Both the position numbers and the translations under genes were made by a program. A stretch of DNA of 64,000 nucleotides from JANNMJ01 sp031397815 (GTDB lineage Bacteria > Bacteroidota > Bacteroidia > Cytophagales > Hymenobacteraceae), in contig JANNMJ010000062.1 in the NCBI GenBank assembly GCA_031397815.1, positions 20,319-84,318 of the forward strand, given 5' to 3'. Position 1 is the first letter of the stretch. Every line of letters starts with the position of its first letter. The notes under the pieces are model-generated. The model did no database searches and was not told where the DNA came from. It saw only the letters and a program-made list of their open reading frames with translations. Below, in pieces: positions 9,415 through 18,235 of the stretch.

Positions 9415-9595
9415 GGGGATAGATGTGGGGATGTGTTTTGATGTGGAGATGTGGGGATCTGTTTTGATGTGGTCGATGTGGTCGATGTGGTCGATGTGGA
9501 GATGTGGTCGATGTGCATCCAATCACATCGCGCACATCTTTCACATCCCCACATCTCCTTCACATCTCCCTCACATCTCCTCCCTCACATCTCGG
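9415..9595. repeat. CACATC/GATGTG-rich low-complexity tract
   Basis: About 180 bp dominated by GATGTGG on the plus strand left part and CACATCTCC in the right part, including a 9-bp tandem unit (TCGATGTGG, about four times near 9465-9500). The two halves are partly complementary and could fold back. The last codons and stop of the three-domain gene (ending 9585) lie inside it. A shorter tract of the same motif is at 44898-44923. Confidence 0.85.
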
Positions 9596-12110
9596 CTTTA
9601 ATACAGGCGCCGATTAAGCCGAGCGTTGTATTCAAATCGTGGTTTTCGATGGGCACGTAGCGGGCGCGCTTTGAGCGGGCGCCGAGGGTTTGGAAGAGGG
9701 AGAGGTAGCGGCCGGTGAGGTCGGTGATGGTGGCCGACGACAGCTCTTGCTTGCGCCGCAGAATCACGTCGGGGGCGGCGTAGAGGAAGAAATTGAGCCT
9801 CGGACTTGCCACCAGCGCGTACAGCGCGCGGGTGAAGGGCACGGGGAGGTCGATGTTGCTCCGGCGGCCGTCGTGGATGAAATCGAAGTAGTAGCGGTCG
9901 TAGAGCACCACGTGGCCCCGACTGGTGTGCTTGAGCCAGATCAGGCCCTGACCAAGCACGTAATCGAGGTAGTAATAAGCGAACCGCCCCAAGGACGACT
10001 TCCAGCTCGTGTTCCGGCCCTGACGCGGCAGCGACGCCACCGTCCGCGCCTCGGCCTGCGCCTTGCCGTACTGCCACGCGCTCAGAATCGGCAGCACTGA
10101 TGGCCGATGCCGCACCACCACCACCTGCCGCCGCCACTGCTTTTCAAGCGTCTGCCGAACGTGCGCAATCACCGTCGATTTCCCCGCGCCATCCACCCCG
10201 CTAAAGCTGATGAGCATCCCGCCGCGCTGAAACCAGCTCGCGGCCGTGCCCAGCCAATACCCCAACCGGCGCCAATTGCGCGGCACCGCGCGGTTCGCGG
10301 GCACCTGCCGCAGTACCGCCCGCACCCGCGCCGTGGTGGCGTCAGCGTAAGCAGCTGCTTCGGCGATGCTATTGAACGTCAGGCCGAACGTGGTGGTCAG
10401 GTGCGCCAGCAAACCCTGCTGCTCAGACGCCGTGAGCCGCTCGAAATGCGCGACGTGCGCCGGACCCACGGCGCTGCCATTGAGCCAATAGAACAGGAAA
10501 GTCGAGACGAAATCATCGCGGTGGCTCGGCACCAGTAACCCGCCCGCCGTGCGCTGCGCCGCGCTCATTACCTCATTTTTGTCGAGCAGGAGCAGCTCTT
10601 TGCGCGCCAGCGTCTGCACCAAATCCACCGACAGGAAGGTGCCGTCGTGGAATTGACAATCGAGGGCGGTGCGCGTGGGGTAGTGCTGCACCGTGGCGCG
10701 GTGCAGGAGCGCGGAGCCGAGCAGGAACCGCCGCGCCTGTCGCGCCGTGGCGCGGGTCACGAGGAGGTCGAGGTCCGATGTCGGGCCGAGGTGATATGGG
10801 CTTGCGGTGCGCGCCTTCAGCACCACGGCTTCGGTGGTGAGGTTGCGGCCCGTGAGGCGCAGGAAATCGAGGATGTCGAAGAGGGCGAGCTGGCGGTGCG
10901 GCATCGTCGGGGCCAGCTCCAGAGTGAGCAGGTCGTTCCACGTTTGGAGCTGCCACCACACCTGCTCGTGCCACGCCGATTGCGTCGCATATACGCCCGC
11001 AAACGTGCTGACGTGGTGCAGTAGGTAGAGCCGAAAGGCCCGCTCCACGCTCGACAGGGGCATTTCGGGGAAGAAGCGGGCCGCCGCCGCAAACGCCGCC
11101 GCCCGAATCTGAGCCGCCGGACGGCGCTCGGCCAACAACCCCTGTTGCAGATGAAAATGGAACAGATCGTGGAGGAGCGGCGCGGCAGGCACGGCAAATT
11201 CGAGGTCGTACACAGCCAGTCCGTCCGGCGTAAGCGAGCAGTTCCAGGGGGTGAAATCGCCGTGGGCGAACGCCATCCGCACCGGCTCCGTCGTATCGAA
11301 GGTGTTGGCGAGGGCTTGCAGCTTCGCGAGCAGGCCGTACGGCAGACGCGCCGTAGGGGCCGTTTCGCGGTCGAGCCAGAGGCGCCAAACCTGCGCGTAA
11401 GTCGTCTGCCAAAAAGTGGTCTGACCAAGCGGCTTCGACTGAGAGAATCGCTGCATCTCGCGCAGAAACGCCGCGTGGGCCGCCCCGAACTGCGCCGTCC
11501 GATCTGCGCGCTCCTCGCCGACGCTCGTTTGCACCAGTCGGTCTGGCCCGGCCGTCACCACGCGCGGTGCCACGAAGCACGGGGCCGCCCGCAGCGCTAA
11601 GCGCTCCAGCGTCACAGCCTCGGCCTGCACTTTCGCCGCCGCCGCCGCCGTGAGCGGCAGCTTCGCGAAGAGGCGCAAGCCGGCCGCGTCCCGGAAGCAA
11701 CAAACGGCCTTCCGGTACGGCCCCGGCGTGCCCATAAACAGCGCGAACGGCGCCCCCGACGTCAGGCTTTCCGCCTGACTCACCGGCCCGAAACCCACCG
11801 GCACCGCCCGGAAAAACACTCGTTGCAGCCGCACCGCAAACACCACCCGCACGAGCGCCACAAACAGCCGCGCCCGCCACGAGGTAGCACTGTAAAACGC
11901 CAGAAAAAGCGGCTCCTGCATCTCCGCCGGCCACACCCACCGCAGCGAGCCATCGGGGTTCCGGATAGCCAGCAGCCGCGTAGTCGGCCACAGCGAGGTG
12001 GCGTAGCCCAGCATCGCCATCAAGCGCACCAGTGCTTGCTCATCTGAGTAAACCGAATCGTAGACCGTCGTAGTAGTAGAAGGAGCAGAGGAGGTCAGGG
12101 TATTACGCAT
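9585..12110 (-). CDS. three-domain protein: APH-like phosphotransferase, nucleotidyltransferase-like domain, thymidylate-kinase-like P-loop domain
   Basis: An 841-residue protein (ATG at 12110; the longer frame starts at a TTG). About 60-400 resembles aminoglycoside/choline phosphotransferases, with catalytic loop HGDFTPWN (283-290) and a DLEF metal-site motif (302-305). About 405-560 looks like a nucleotidyltransferase fold with GPTSDLDLLV (Asp446, Asp448) and a third acidic residue in SVDLVQ (Asp496). About 630-841 is a dTMP-kinase-like P-loop domain with GVDGAGKST (638-646) and a DRYYFDF motif (738-744). Key residues of all three domains are present. Proteins with these parts occur near polysaccharide clusters, but I know of no assigned reaction. 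It is the first gene of the minus-strand block; activation of a sugar or lipid precursor is an inference only. Confidence 0.8.
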   Translation of the reverse strand: MRNTLTSSAPSTTTTVYDSVYSDEQALVRLMAMLGYATSLWPTTRLLAIRNPDGSLRWVWPAEMQEPLFLAFYSATSWRARLFVALVRVVFAVRLQRVFFRAVPVGFGPVSQAESLTSGAPFALFMGTPGPYRKAVCCFRDAAGLRLFAKLPLTAAAAAKVQAEAVTLERLALRAAPCFVAPRVVTAGPDRLVQTSVGEERADRTAQFGAAHAAFLREMQRFSQSKPLGQTTFWQTTYAQVWRLWLDRETAPTARLPYGLLAKLQALANTFDTTEPVRMAFAHGDFTPWNCSLTPDGLAVYDLEFAVPAAPLLHDLFHFHLQQGLLAERRPAAQIRAAAFAAAARFFPEMPLSSVERAFRLYLLHHVSTFAGVYATQSAWHEQVWWQLQTWNDLLTLELAPTMPHRQLALFDILDFLRLTGRNLTTEAVVLKARTASPYHLGPTSDLDLLVTRATARQARRFLLGSALLHRATVQHYPTRTALDCQFHDGTFLSVDLVQTLARKELLLLDKNEVMSAAQRTAGGLLVPSHRDDFVSTFLFYWLNGSAVGPAHVAHFERLTASEQQGLLAHLTTTFGLTFNSIAEAAAYADATTARVRAVLRQVPANRAVPRNWRRLGYWLGTAASWFQRGGMLISFSGVDGAGKSTVIAHVRQTLEKQWRRQVVVVRHRPSVLPILSAWQYGKAQAEARTVASLPRQGRNTSWKSSLGRFAYYYLDYVLGQGLIWLKHTSRGHVVLYDRYYFDFIHDGRRSNIDLPVPFTRALYALVASPRLNFFLYAAPDVILRRKQELSSATITDLTGRYLSLFQTLGARSKRARYVPIENHDLNTTLGLIGACIKAEM

Positions 12111-12260
12111 GCCACTGCTTGTTTCCAAGCGAGTGCCAACGCTGAAAATTGATCTAAAGCACTGACTTTCAGTGGTAATTGAATTCGATAGTTACCCACC
12201 TCATCCAGCCGGTGGAATAGCGCTCCAGATTGTGGAGGGCTACGGAAGGCGGGAATAGGG

Positions 12261-12428
12261 TTTGAAAGCTGTTGGGGAGATGTCGGCAACGGCTACAGGC
12301 ATCCTACGGGCTGTTGGGAGCGTGTAGCCAACGGCTACAGGCCCCCGAACAGTGTTCGGCGGGGTGTAGCCAAGTTTGCGGGGCACCTGAACAGTGTTCG
12401 GCAGGGTGTAGCCAAGTTTGCGAGGGCG
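12261..12428. repeat. 42-bp tandem repeat, four units
   Basis: Units begin at 12261, 12303, 12345 and 12387, with no insertions or deletions between aligned landmarks (GTGTAGCC at 12322, 12364 and 12406; GGCTACAGGC at 12291 and 12333). Units 3 and 4 carry the near-palindrome CGAACAGTGTTCG. The minus-strand frame through the array reads as 14-residue repeats but has no other coding character. It lies in the 630-bp gap between two same-strand genes. Confidence 0.9.
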
Positions 12429-12463
12429 CTTCAGCTGAGTCAGCAGGTACTCGCAAATAATGA

Positions 12464-12505
12464 GAAAACGCCCCGCCGCGAGCATTCTCGCGGCGGGGCG
12501 TTTTC
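12464..12505 (-). terminator. strong rho-independent terminator
   Basis: A perfect 19-bp stem, 12464-12482 with 12487-12505, closed by a four-base loop; the arms start GAAAACGCCCC and end GGGGCGTTTTC, giving A and T tracts on both sides. It can act in either direction. The gene it most likely serves is the T9SS surface protein ending at 12741, transcribed toward it. Confidence 0.9.
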
Positions 12506-12594
12506 AAGTGGAAATGAGTTGGATGGGGAAAGTGGCGTATTTTTTTGGTGAACCTTGGGGGTTCGTGCGGCGCGATTCGCAAGCCGCGGGGGTA

Positions 12595-12729
12595 GCCCGG
12601 GGTAGTCGGCGCATAGCGCCGCCAACCCCGGGCTGTGGAGAAGAACCCCGTTGGGTTTCGCACGTCGCGTTTTATCGGGGAACCCCGTTGGGCCACGCGT
12701 TGGGCCACGCGTCGGGCCACGCGTCGGGC
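12595..12729. repeat. composite repeat R2, copy 1, with 12-bp tandem repeats
   Basis: A palindrome-rich stretch (GGGGTAGTCGGCGC, then AACCCCGGGCTGTGGAGAAG and AACCCCGTTGGG) is followed at 12690-12729 by three and a half copies of a GGGCCACGCGTC-type 12-mer. The same composite in the same order occurs at 32524-32702. Both lie just past the 3' end of a minus-strand gene. Confidence 0.85.
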
Positions 12730-12740
12730 CACGCACCGCC

Positions 12741-15700
12741 CTACCTCCCTCCCACAACCAGTCGCTCGGTGTGGCGGTTTCCGGCAGAATCGGTGACCTC
12801 TACTACATAGACGCCCGGCGAGAGGACGCTGATATCGAGGTTGGCGAGGGGTGTTTGACTACCCGTTTGAGTCAGAACGCGGCGGCCGGTCAGGGCCGAG
12901 ACGGTGATGGCCTGAATGCCGGGCATGGGGTCGAATTTGAAGTAATCGGGGTCGAGCTGGAGGCGGATGGGGCCGGTGGCCGGGTTCGGGCTCACCAGCA
13001 GCTTGAACCGCTGCCCGTCGGGGCTGAACCGGATGGTGTTCCGGACGGAGTTGGTGGCGATGGCGTCCTCGAAATCGAACGTCAGTTGCGCTTGCGCGAG
13101 CAGCTCTTCGCCGCCGTGTAGGTCGCGGCGCGGGGCGATGGTGAAGCGGAGATGGCCGTGGCTACCCGGCTCATCGGCGATGCTGTCGGGGAGGTAAATG
13201 CCGTTGAACGTCGCGATGAGCTGGCCGCCGTCGTCGACGGTCAGCTGGTGCGGGTGGCTGGCACCGATGACCTGGAGCGTGCCCCGGTCGAGGTAGTCGG
13301 GGAGCTGATGCTGGATGACCACCCGCGACGCGTAGCTCGTCCCGACGTTCTGAAACCGCACCGTGTACGTCAGAAGCTGGTTTTTGCTGACGAAGCCTTC
13401 CGCGCCTTCGCCCCGTGGGCTAACCGCAAGGTCGTTCGGGTCGATAGCACCGACCACCGTTACTGTAGTGGCCGCGCGGTTGTTGGCGGGGTTCAGGTCA
13501 GTGCCGGAAGCGGTGGCTTCGGCGGCGAGCGGCAGCACATCGCCGACGCGTGCGAGGAGGGTCACGGAATCGGTCACCTGAATGGTGAAGCGGCTACCGG
13601 CGCGGACGGTGTCGAGCGTCCATGTATAGGTATTGGCCACGTTCGTAAACGGCCGGTCGGCGCGGGTGAGACGCACGGCTGACGGGTAAGTAGCCTGCAC
13701 CACCACCTGATAAGCATCCGCCGAACCGTTGTTTTCGACCTGAATAAGCGCCTGATTCGCGAAGCCGCGCCGCCAAGCGGTTTCGGCGTGGGTCACGGCC
13801 AAATCGTAACCCGTCGCGATGGCAGTAGTCAGCGGCAAGTCGCGGCTGAAATTGCCGCCCAGTCCCACCGGCACGGTGAGCGTTGCGGGGCAGGCGGGCG
13901 CCCAATACGCGTTCGGCAGCAGCGCGAGCTGGTAGCTTCCGGCGGGCAGGCGCAGGTCGTAACGCCCGGCGGCGTCGGTCGTGACGAGCAGATTCGTCGG
14001 GCTTACGCGGAAGTGGCTGCTCGCGATTATCGGCTCGTTGGCGTCGCGGAGGCAGTTGCCGTTGCGGTCGTGGAAGGCCGTACCGGTCACGCGCGCCGCC
14101 GCATCTTCAGTAATCGTGAGGAACTGGTTCGTGCTCAAACCCGTGAGATACTGCACGTAACCGCTCGGCCAATGCACTTCCAGACTGTCAATAGTAGTAG
14201 CATCGCCCAGACCTACGTGCTGCCGCAAGCTGTTCTGCGACCCAAACCCGTTCTGCGCGCTGACTTGCCGCACCTGCCACTGCCCACCGGCCTTCACCCG
14301 CACGCGGGAACCGAGCGCGCTGCGGTTCGAGGCGCGGCCTTCGAGGCGGATGTTCACCCAATGATTTGTGCCCGCGTTGTTGCAAAACAGCCAATTGGGC
14401 TGCGCGCCGTGCGTGAACACGGCGGCGTCGAGGTAGCCGTCCTTATTGTAATCGGCCCAAGACTGGCCGAAGGAAAGGCCGAAATCGGCGGTGATGACTT
14501 CGTCGCGCTTGCGGGTGAATTGGCCGTTACCGTCGTTGAGGTACAGGAACTTGGTGCCCACGTCGTTCGTGACGTACATGTCGAGGTCGGCGTCGTTGTC
14601 GAGGTCGACCCAGCTCGCGCCGTGGCTCTGGCCGCGGTCGGTGGTGAGGCCGGGGATGGTGATGCTCGCGAAGGTGCCGTCGTGGAGGTTGCGGTACAGG
14701 CGGTTCGGCTGACTTGAAGAGCGCGTGACGAACAGGTCGAGCCAGCCGTCGTTGTCGTAATCGCCCCAAGTGGCCCCTACCGCATTGCCGTGGTCGGTGG
14801 CGAGTGAGCCGGTGGTCACCTTCCGGAACCGCCCGCCGCCGAGGTTCGTGAAGAGCGAGCTGGGCTGGTCGTCGCCGTTCGGGATGAACACATCCACGAG
14901 GCCGTCGTGGTTGTAATCGGCGCAGACGGGGGCCGTGGAGCGGTTGCTTTCCTGCGTGAGCGGCGTGTTGGTGACGGCCGTGAACGTCAGGTTGCCGTTG
15001 TTGTGGTAGAGCTGATGGAAACGGGTCTGGAAGAAGTTCGTGATCAGTAAATCGACGAATCCGTCGTTGTCGTAATCGAACCACGTGGCGCCGTGGAAGT
15101 ACTGCGGCTGCACATCGATGCCCGTGTTCGTGAGGACCGTGAAGCCGCCGTTGCCGGTGTTGCGGTAGAGCACGCTCGGCTTGCCGGTTGCATTCGCGAC
15201 GAACGCATCCGGCCGACCGTCGTTGTCGATATCAGCCCAGGTGCAAGCCGCCGTCTTCGCCTTATCCGTCACGAGCGGGCCGGTGGTGATGCGCGTAAAC
15301 GCCCCGTTGCCGGTGTTGCGGAACAGCAGATTCGGCGCCGCCTCGTTCTTATCGGTGATGAAAAGGTCTTCCCAGCCGTCACCGTCGTAGTCAATCCACG
15401 CGCCGTTCCAGCTATCGGTGAGGGCGGTGGTGAGCGGTGCGGTGCCGCAATTATTGAAGAGCAGCTTGCTCGTGTTCGCCGTGAGGTTCGCGATGCCGAC
15501 CGTCGTGAGCGACTGCTGCATCGTGCCATCCACGAAGCCGGTCACGATGATATCCGACGACAGCACACTGCCGTTTTTGATAATCGAGCCATCGTTCTCC
15601 GACGCCGACACGATCAGGGTAGTCGTGACCTGATACGCATCCTGCGGCCGGATATTCGGCACGTTAGGGAACGTAATCAGCGTCTCGGTCGGGCCATAGG

Positions 15701-17369
15701 CTATATCCCCGACGATGGTCGTCTGGGTGGTGAGGTTCGTGAGAGTGCTGCTCAGCGGCAGCGCCCCGGAGCCGAGGCGGACTTCCACGGTGGGCGCGGT
15801 GACCGTCTGGTTGGCGGGCGGCACGATGCTCGTCACGACCCGAATCGTATCGCCGGGAATGGCCTGCACGGGCGCACTGATGGTGTTTTGCGAGAACGAC
15901 TGCCCCAACGACGACCCGAAGTACATCATCCAGTTATCGTTCGAGTTCGAGCTCATCACGGAGATGTTTTTCGTCGATTCGATGAGCAGGTACGGCCGCT
16001 CGGGGCCGCTGGTGGTGCCGGTGCCGTTGTAAATGCTCTTCCACTCGGCGAGGCTGAAAAAGCTATCAGCGTAACGGAACGGCAGAATCGTGTAGGTGCG
16101 GTTGATTTTGGTGCCGTTGGTCGCGGCGTCCTTCACGGTCACGACGGTCGTATCCTTCGACGCGAACAGGTAAAAGTGCGCGAACGAGCCGCCGAACTTC
16201 AGCCCCGTAAACGGATTCACCACTCTCGTCTCGTTGCCCGGCGGCAGCAGGTACCCGAGGAAATCGGTGCCCGCCGTGGTGCCGCTCTCACTGGCGAGCA
16301 TCGTCGCCATATCCGACGTCCCCGGCGCCCCCGTCTCCATCCAGTTCGCTTCCAGCACCGACACCCGCTTGCCGGGCGTACACGTCACCCGGAAAATGGT
16401 ATTGTACGACACGTTACCATTCGCCTTTCCCACCCAATCGGCGGGCTTGAGGCGGTTCAGGTTCCAGTTTTTCATCACCACCCACGCGCCGTTCAAGTAG
16501 CGTTCGAGCTGCACGGCATTCTGGTCGTCCCAGCTCACAATCCGAATTTCCTGCTCCCCGACCGCCTGATACGGCACCGCGAAATAGAATAAGCTGCCCG
16601 AAGAAGAGCCGTTCGACGCGGGCACCTGCCCGCCACCGTCGCGCTCGTTGCCGTAAAGCGCGCCATACTGCACGCTGACGCCCTTATTGGCCTCGATGAC
16701 GTACGTTTCGCCGGGGAGCATCACGTTACGGCCATCGGGGTAAGTGTAAATCAAATCCTGCCCGCGGTTAATAGTCCGCTGAGCGACGGCGATTTTGTTC
16801 GTGATATCGACGTGCGTGTACCCGGACTGGGTAGTAGCAGAGGTCGAAATTTTCGAAATCGTGACCGTCGTGTTGTCCTCAAAGGCAAACACGTTCAGGT
16901 CGCGGTTCAAGGAGCTGGCTTTCGGCGAATAAATGATGAATTTTCCGCCGACCGATTTTTTATTGACGCTCGGCGCGAAATCGTGCTGCCAGTCGCTGTC
17001 CGTCGAGATGGACGCGTACACGAGGCCGCTGCTGCGGATGATGAAATAGTCGCCGTCCTGCTTCAGCACCCCGCCCGACGCGTATTGCGCATCGTCGTTG
17101 ATGCCGTTATCGCGGATGTAGAGGATATACGACTGCCCCGCCATCAGCACGCCGGTCTTGGAATCGTCGGTATCGCCGTCGGCGCCGTCGTCTTCAATCG
17201 TGAAGGTGGTGGAGTCGTTGATGGCGGTCACCACGAGCGCCACATCGCGACGAACGGGGTCGTTGTTCGGGGGAACGTAGATATTGAAAAAGGTCGAAGG
17301 CTCGCCCGTCGCGAAGGCGGCGGTATAGTAAAAAATACTGAGGGCGAGTAGTAGAATGAGTCTTCTCAC
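12741..17369 (-). CDS. T9SS-secreted surface protein with IgGFc-binding-like, VCBS/FG-GAP, ASPIC/UnbV and DUF11-like domains
   Basis: A 1542-residue exported protein. Start taken as the GTG at 17369, giving a signal peptide MRRLILLLALSIFYYTAAFA; the longer frame begins with TTG. The first ~500 residues resemble IgGFc-binding-protein N-terminal domains. About 625-1060 holds FG-GAP/VCBS repeats with calcium-binding motifs such as DYDGDGWEDLF, DIDNDGRPDAF and DYDNDGWLDLF. An ASPIC/UnbV domain follows (NHWVNIRLEGRASNRSALGS). Next come a SdrD/CNA-B-like segment (FHDRNGNCLRDANEP) and DUF11-like domains, and a C-terminal T9SS type A sorting domain (SPNPATGPIRL ... LDISVLSPGVYVVEV). Predicted to be exported by Sec, then moved to the cell surface or released by T9SS. 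Function probably adhesive, inferred from architecture. Confidence 0.93.
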   Translation of the reverse strand: MRRLILLLALSIFYYTAAFATGEPSTFFNIYVPPNNDPVRRDVALVVTAINDSTTFTIEDDGADGDTDDSKTGVLMAGQSYILYIRDNGINDDAQYASGGVLKQDGDYFIIRSSGLVYASISTDSDWQHDFAPSVNKKSVGGKFIIYSPKASSLNRDLNVFAFEDNTTVTISKISTSATTQSGYTHVDITNKIAVAQRTINRGQDLIYTYPDGRNVMLPGETYVIEANKGVSVQYGALYGNERDGGGQVPASNGSSSGSLFYFAVPYQAVGEQEIRIVSWDDQNAVQLERYLNGAWVVMKNWNLNRLKPADWVGKANGNVSYNTIFRVTCTPGKRVSVLEANWMETGAPGTSDMATMLASESGTTAGTDFLGYLLPPGNETRVVNPFTGLKFGGSFAHFYLFASKDTTVVTVKDAATNGTKINRTYTILPFRYADSFFSLAEWKSIYNGTGTTSGPERPYLLIESTKNISVMSSNSNDNWMMYFGSSLGQSFSQNTISAPVQAIPGDTIRVVTSIVPPANQTVTAPTVEVRLGSGALPLSSTLTNLTTQTTIVGDIAYGPTETLITFPNVPNIRPQDAYQVTTTLIVSASENDGSIIKNGSVLSSDIIVTGFVDGTMQQSLTTVGIANLTANTSKLLFNNCGTAPLTTALTDSWNGAWIDYDGDGWEDLFITDKNEAAPNLLFRNTGNGAFTRITTGPLVTDKAKTAACTWADIDNDGRPDAFVANATGKPSVLYRNTGNGGFTVLTNTGIDVQPQYFHGATWFDYDNDGFVDLLITNFFQTRFHQLYHNNGNLTFTAVTNTPLTQESNRSTAPVCADYNHDGLVDVFIPNGDDQPSSLFTNLGGGRFRKVTTGSLATDHGNAVGATWGDYDNDGWLDLFVTRSSSQPNRLYRNLHDGTFASITIPGLTTDRGQSHGASWVDLDNDADLDMYVTNDVGTKFLYLNDGNGQFTRKRDEVITADFGLSFGQSWADYNKDGYLDAAVFTHGAQPNWLFCNNAGTNHWVNIRLEGRASNRSALGSRVRVKAGGQWQVRQVSAQNGFGSQNSLRQHVGLGDATTIDSLEVHWPSGYVQYLTGLSTNQFLTITEDAAARVTGTAFHDRNGNCLRDANEPIIASSHFRVSPTNLLVTTDAAGRYDLRLPAGSYQLALLPNAYWAPACPATLTVPVGLGGNFSRDLPLTTAIATGYDLAVTHAETAWRRGFANQALIQVENNGSADAYQVVVQATYPSAVRLTRADRPFTNVANTYTWTLDTVRAGSRFTIQVTDSVTLLARVGDVLPLAAEATASGTDLNPANNRAATTVTVVGAIDPNDLAVSPRGEGAEGFVSKNQLLTYTVRFQNVGTSYASRVVIQHQLPDYLDRGTLQVIGASHPHQLTVDDGGQLIATFNGIYLPDSIADEPGSHGHLRFTIAPRRDLHGGEELLAQAQLTFDFEDAIATNSVRNTIRFSPDGQRFKLLVSPNPATGPIRLQLDPDYFKFDPMPGIQAITVSALTGRRVLTQTGSQTPLANLDISVLSPGVYVVEVTDSAGNRHTERLVVGGR

Positions 17370-17717
17370 TGGCAAATGAGGGGAAATGATGGATTCGGTC
17401 CTGCGCCCCCTGTGCCAATGGTCAGGCCAATTAATTCAACGCCTGATTTTCAAGACTTTAATTAAAATTAGATTACCGATATCGTCCACTTGCTGGAAAA
17501 AGCTCTACTGAATAGACGTCGACGCCGTCCCACCGGAAGGCCGTCGCCAACCCGCAAGGCCCGCCAACGGCCTCCATCATCTGGAGCATCTTTCCAGAAT
17601 GTGGATGCGCCGATGTGGCGCCACCAAACAAGAACATTAACAATCAAGCAGTTACACTTTTACGACGCACTGGTACGGCGTTCGTAAAGTGGGGTCATCC
17701 CCCCAACAATCACACGT
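17370..17717. promoter_or_regulatory. divergent intergenic region between surface protein and polysaccharide export operon
   Basis: 348 bp separating two divergent start codons. It contains an AT-rich patch at about 17428-17480 in a GC-rich surround and a short palindrome near 17606-17623 (GCGCCGATGTGGCGCC). This is where promoters for both transcription units must lie, but no convincing -7 box or sigma-54 -24/-12 pair was found. Confidence 0.45.
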
Positions 17718-18158
17718 ATGGCCACCGAACCCCTCAACATCTTCCTCGTCGACGACGACGCCTTTTCCCTACAGCTGATGGAGTTTGCCGTCCGCGATAA
17801 AGGCTTCGAGCAAATCGCGACGTTTTCCAGCGGCACCGAATGCCTCAATTCCCTGACGCAGGAGCCGGATGTGATTTTCCTCGACCATCAAATGGACCAC
17901 GTGACCGGCACAGAAGTCCTGAAAGCCATCAAGCGCTTCAACCCCGACATCTACGTGGTGTTCGTGAGCGGGCAGCAGCAGGTGGAAGTTGCGGTAGAAT
18001 CGCTTAAATACGGCGCTTTTGACTACATCGTCAAGGACGAGAAGCTGACAGAGCGGATTGGCGAGGTGCTCGATAAGATTGGCGTGGTGCGCCAGATGCT
18101 GCAACAGAAAGGCCACTCGAAATGGCGGCGGTTTTTCGCGGCGATCTCGCTGATTTAG
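17718..18158 (+). CDS. stand-alone receiver-domain response regulator
   Basis: 146 residues: a complete CheY-like receiver with acidic pocket VDDD (11-14), phospho-acceptor Asp56 in VIFLDHQMD and lysine in DYIVKDE. There is no output domain, only a short C-terminal tail (KGHSKWRRFFAAISLI) that is basic then hydrophobic and could touch a membrane or partner. It is the first gene of the export operon, 77 bp before the Wza-like gene. Its receiver resembles that of the sigma-54 regulator at 3438-4793 (both end in a xxVKD motif and follow with similar helices), so the hybrid kinase could serve both; this is inference. Confidence 0.93.
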   Translation: MATEPLNIFLVDDDAFSLQLMEFAVRDKGFEQIATFSSGTECLNSLTQEPDVIFLDHQMDHVTGTEVLKAIKRFNPDIYVVFVSGQQQVEVAVESLKYGAFDYIVKDEKLTERIGEVLDKIGVVRQMLQQKGHSKWRRFFAAISLI

Positions 18159-18235
18159 GAATAGGCGCTTTTGCTGCCTGCTTTTACTGCCTGCTTCCGC
18201 TCCCACTGCCGGTATATTTCCTTCTGACCCGCCCG

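Noticed and set aside
10573..11991. 472-residue alternative frame on the minus strand
   Set aside because: Same-strand frame-shifted shadow of the three-domain protein, Ala/Gly/Arg-rich and without motifs.
12131..12147. Possible sigma-54 promoter (TTGGCAC on the minus strand) before the three-domain gene
   Set aside because: The -24-like element is good, but the -12 GC does not fall at the required spacing (the position reads GG/GA), so it does not meet the consensus.
15093..16592. 499-residue open frame on the plus strand
   Set aside because: Antisense shadow of the T9SS surface protein; Arg/Val-rich composition without domain character, while the opposite frame has clear VCBS motifs and a signal peptide.
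17671..17690. Possible sigma-54 site (CTGGTACG) before the export operon
   Set aside because: The -12 element reads TCGT instead of TTGC; too weak to claim.
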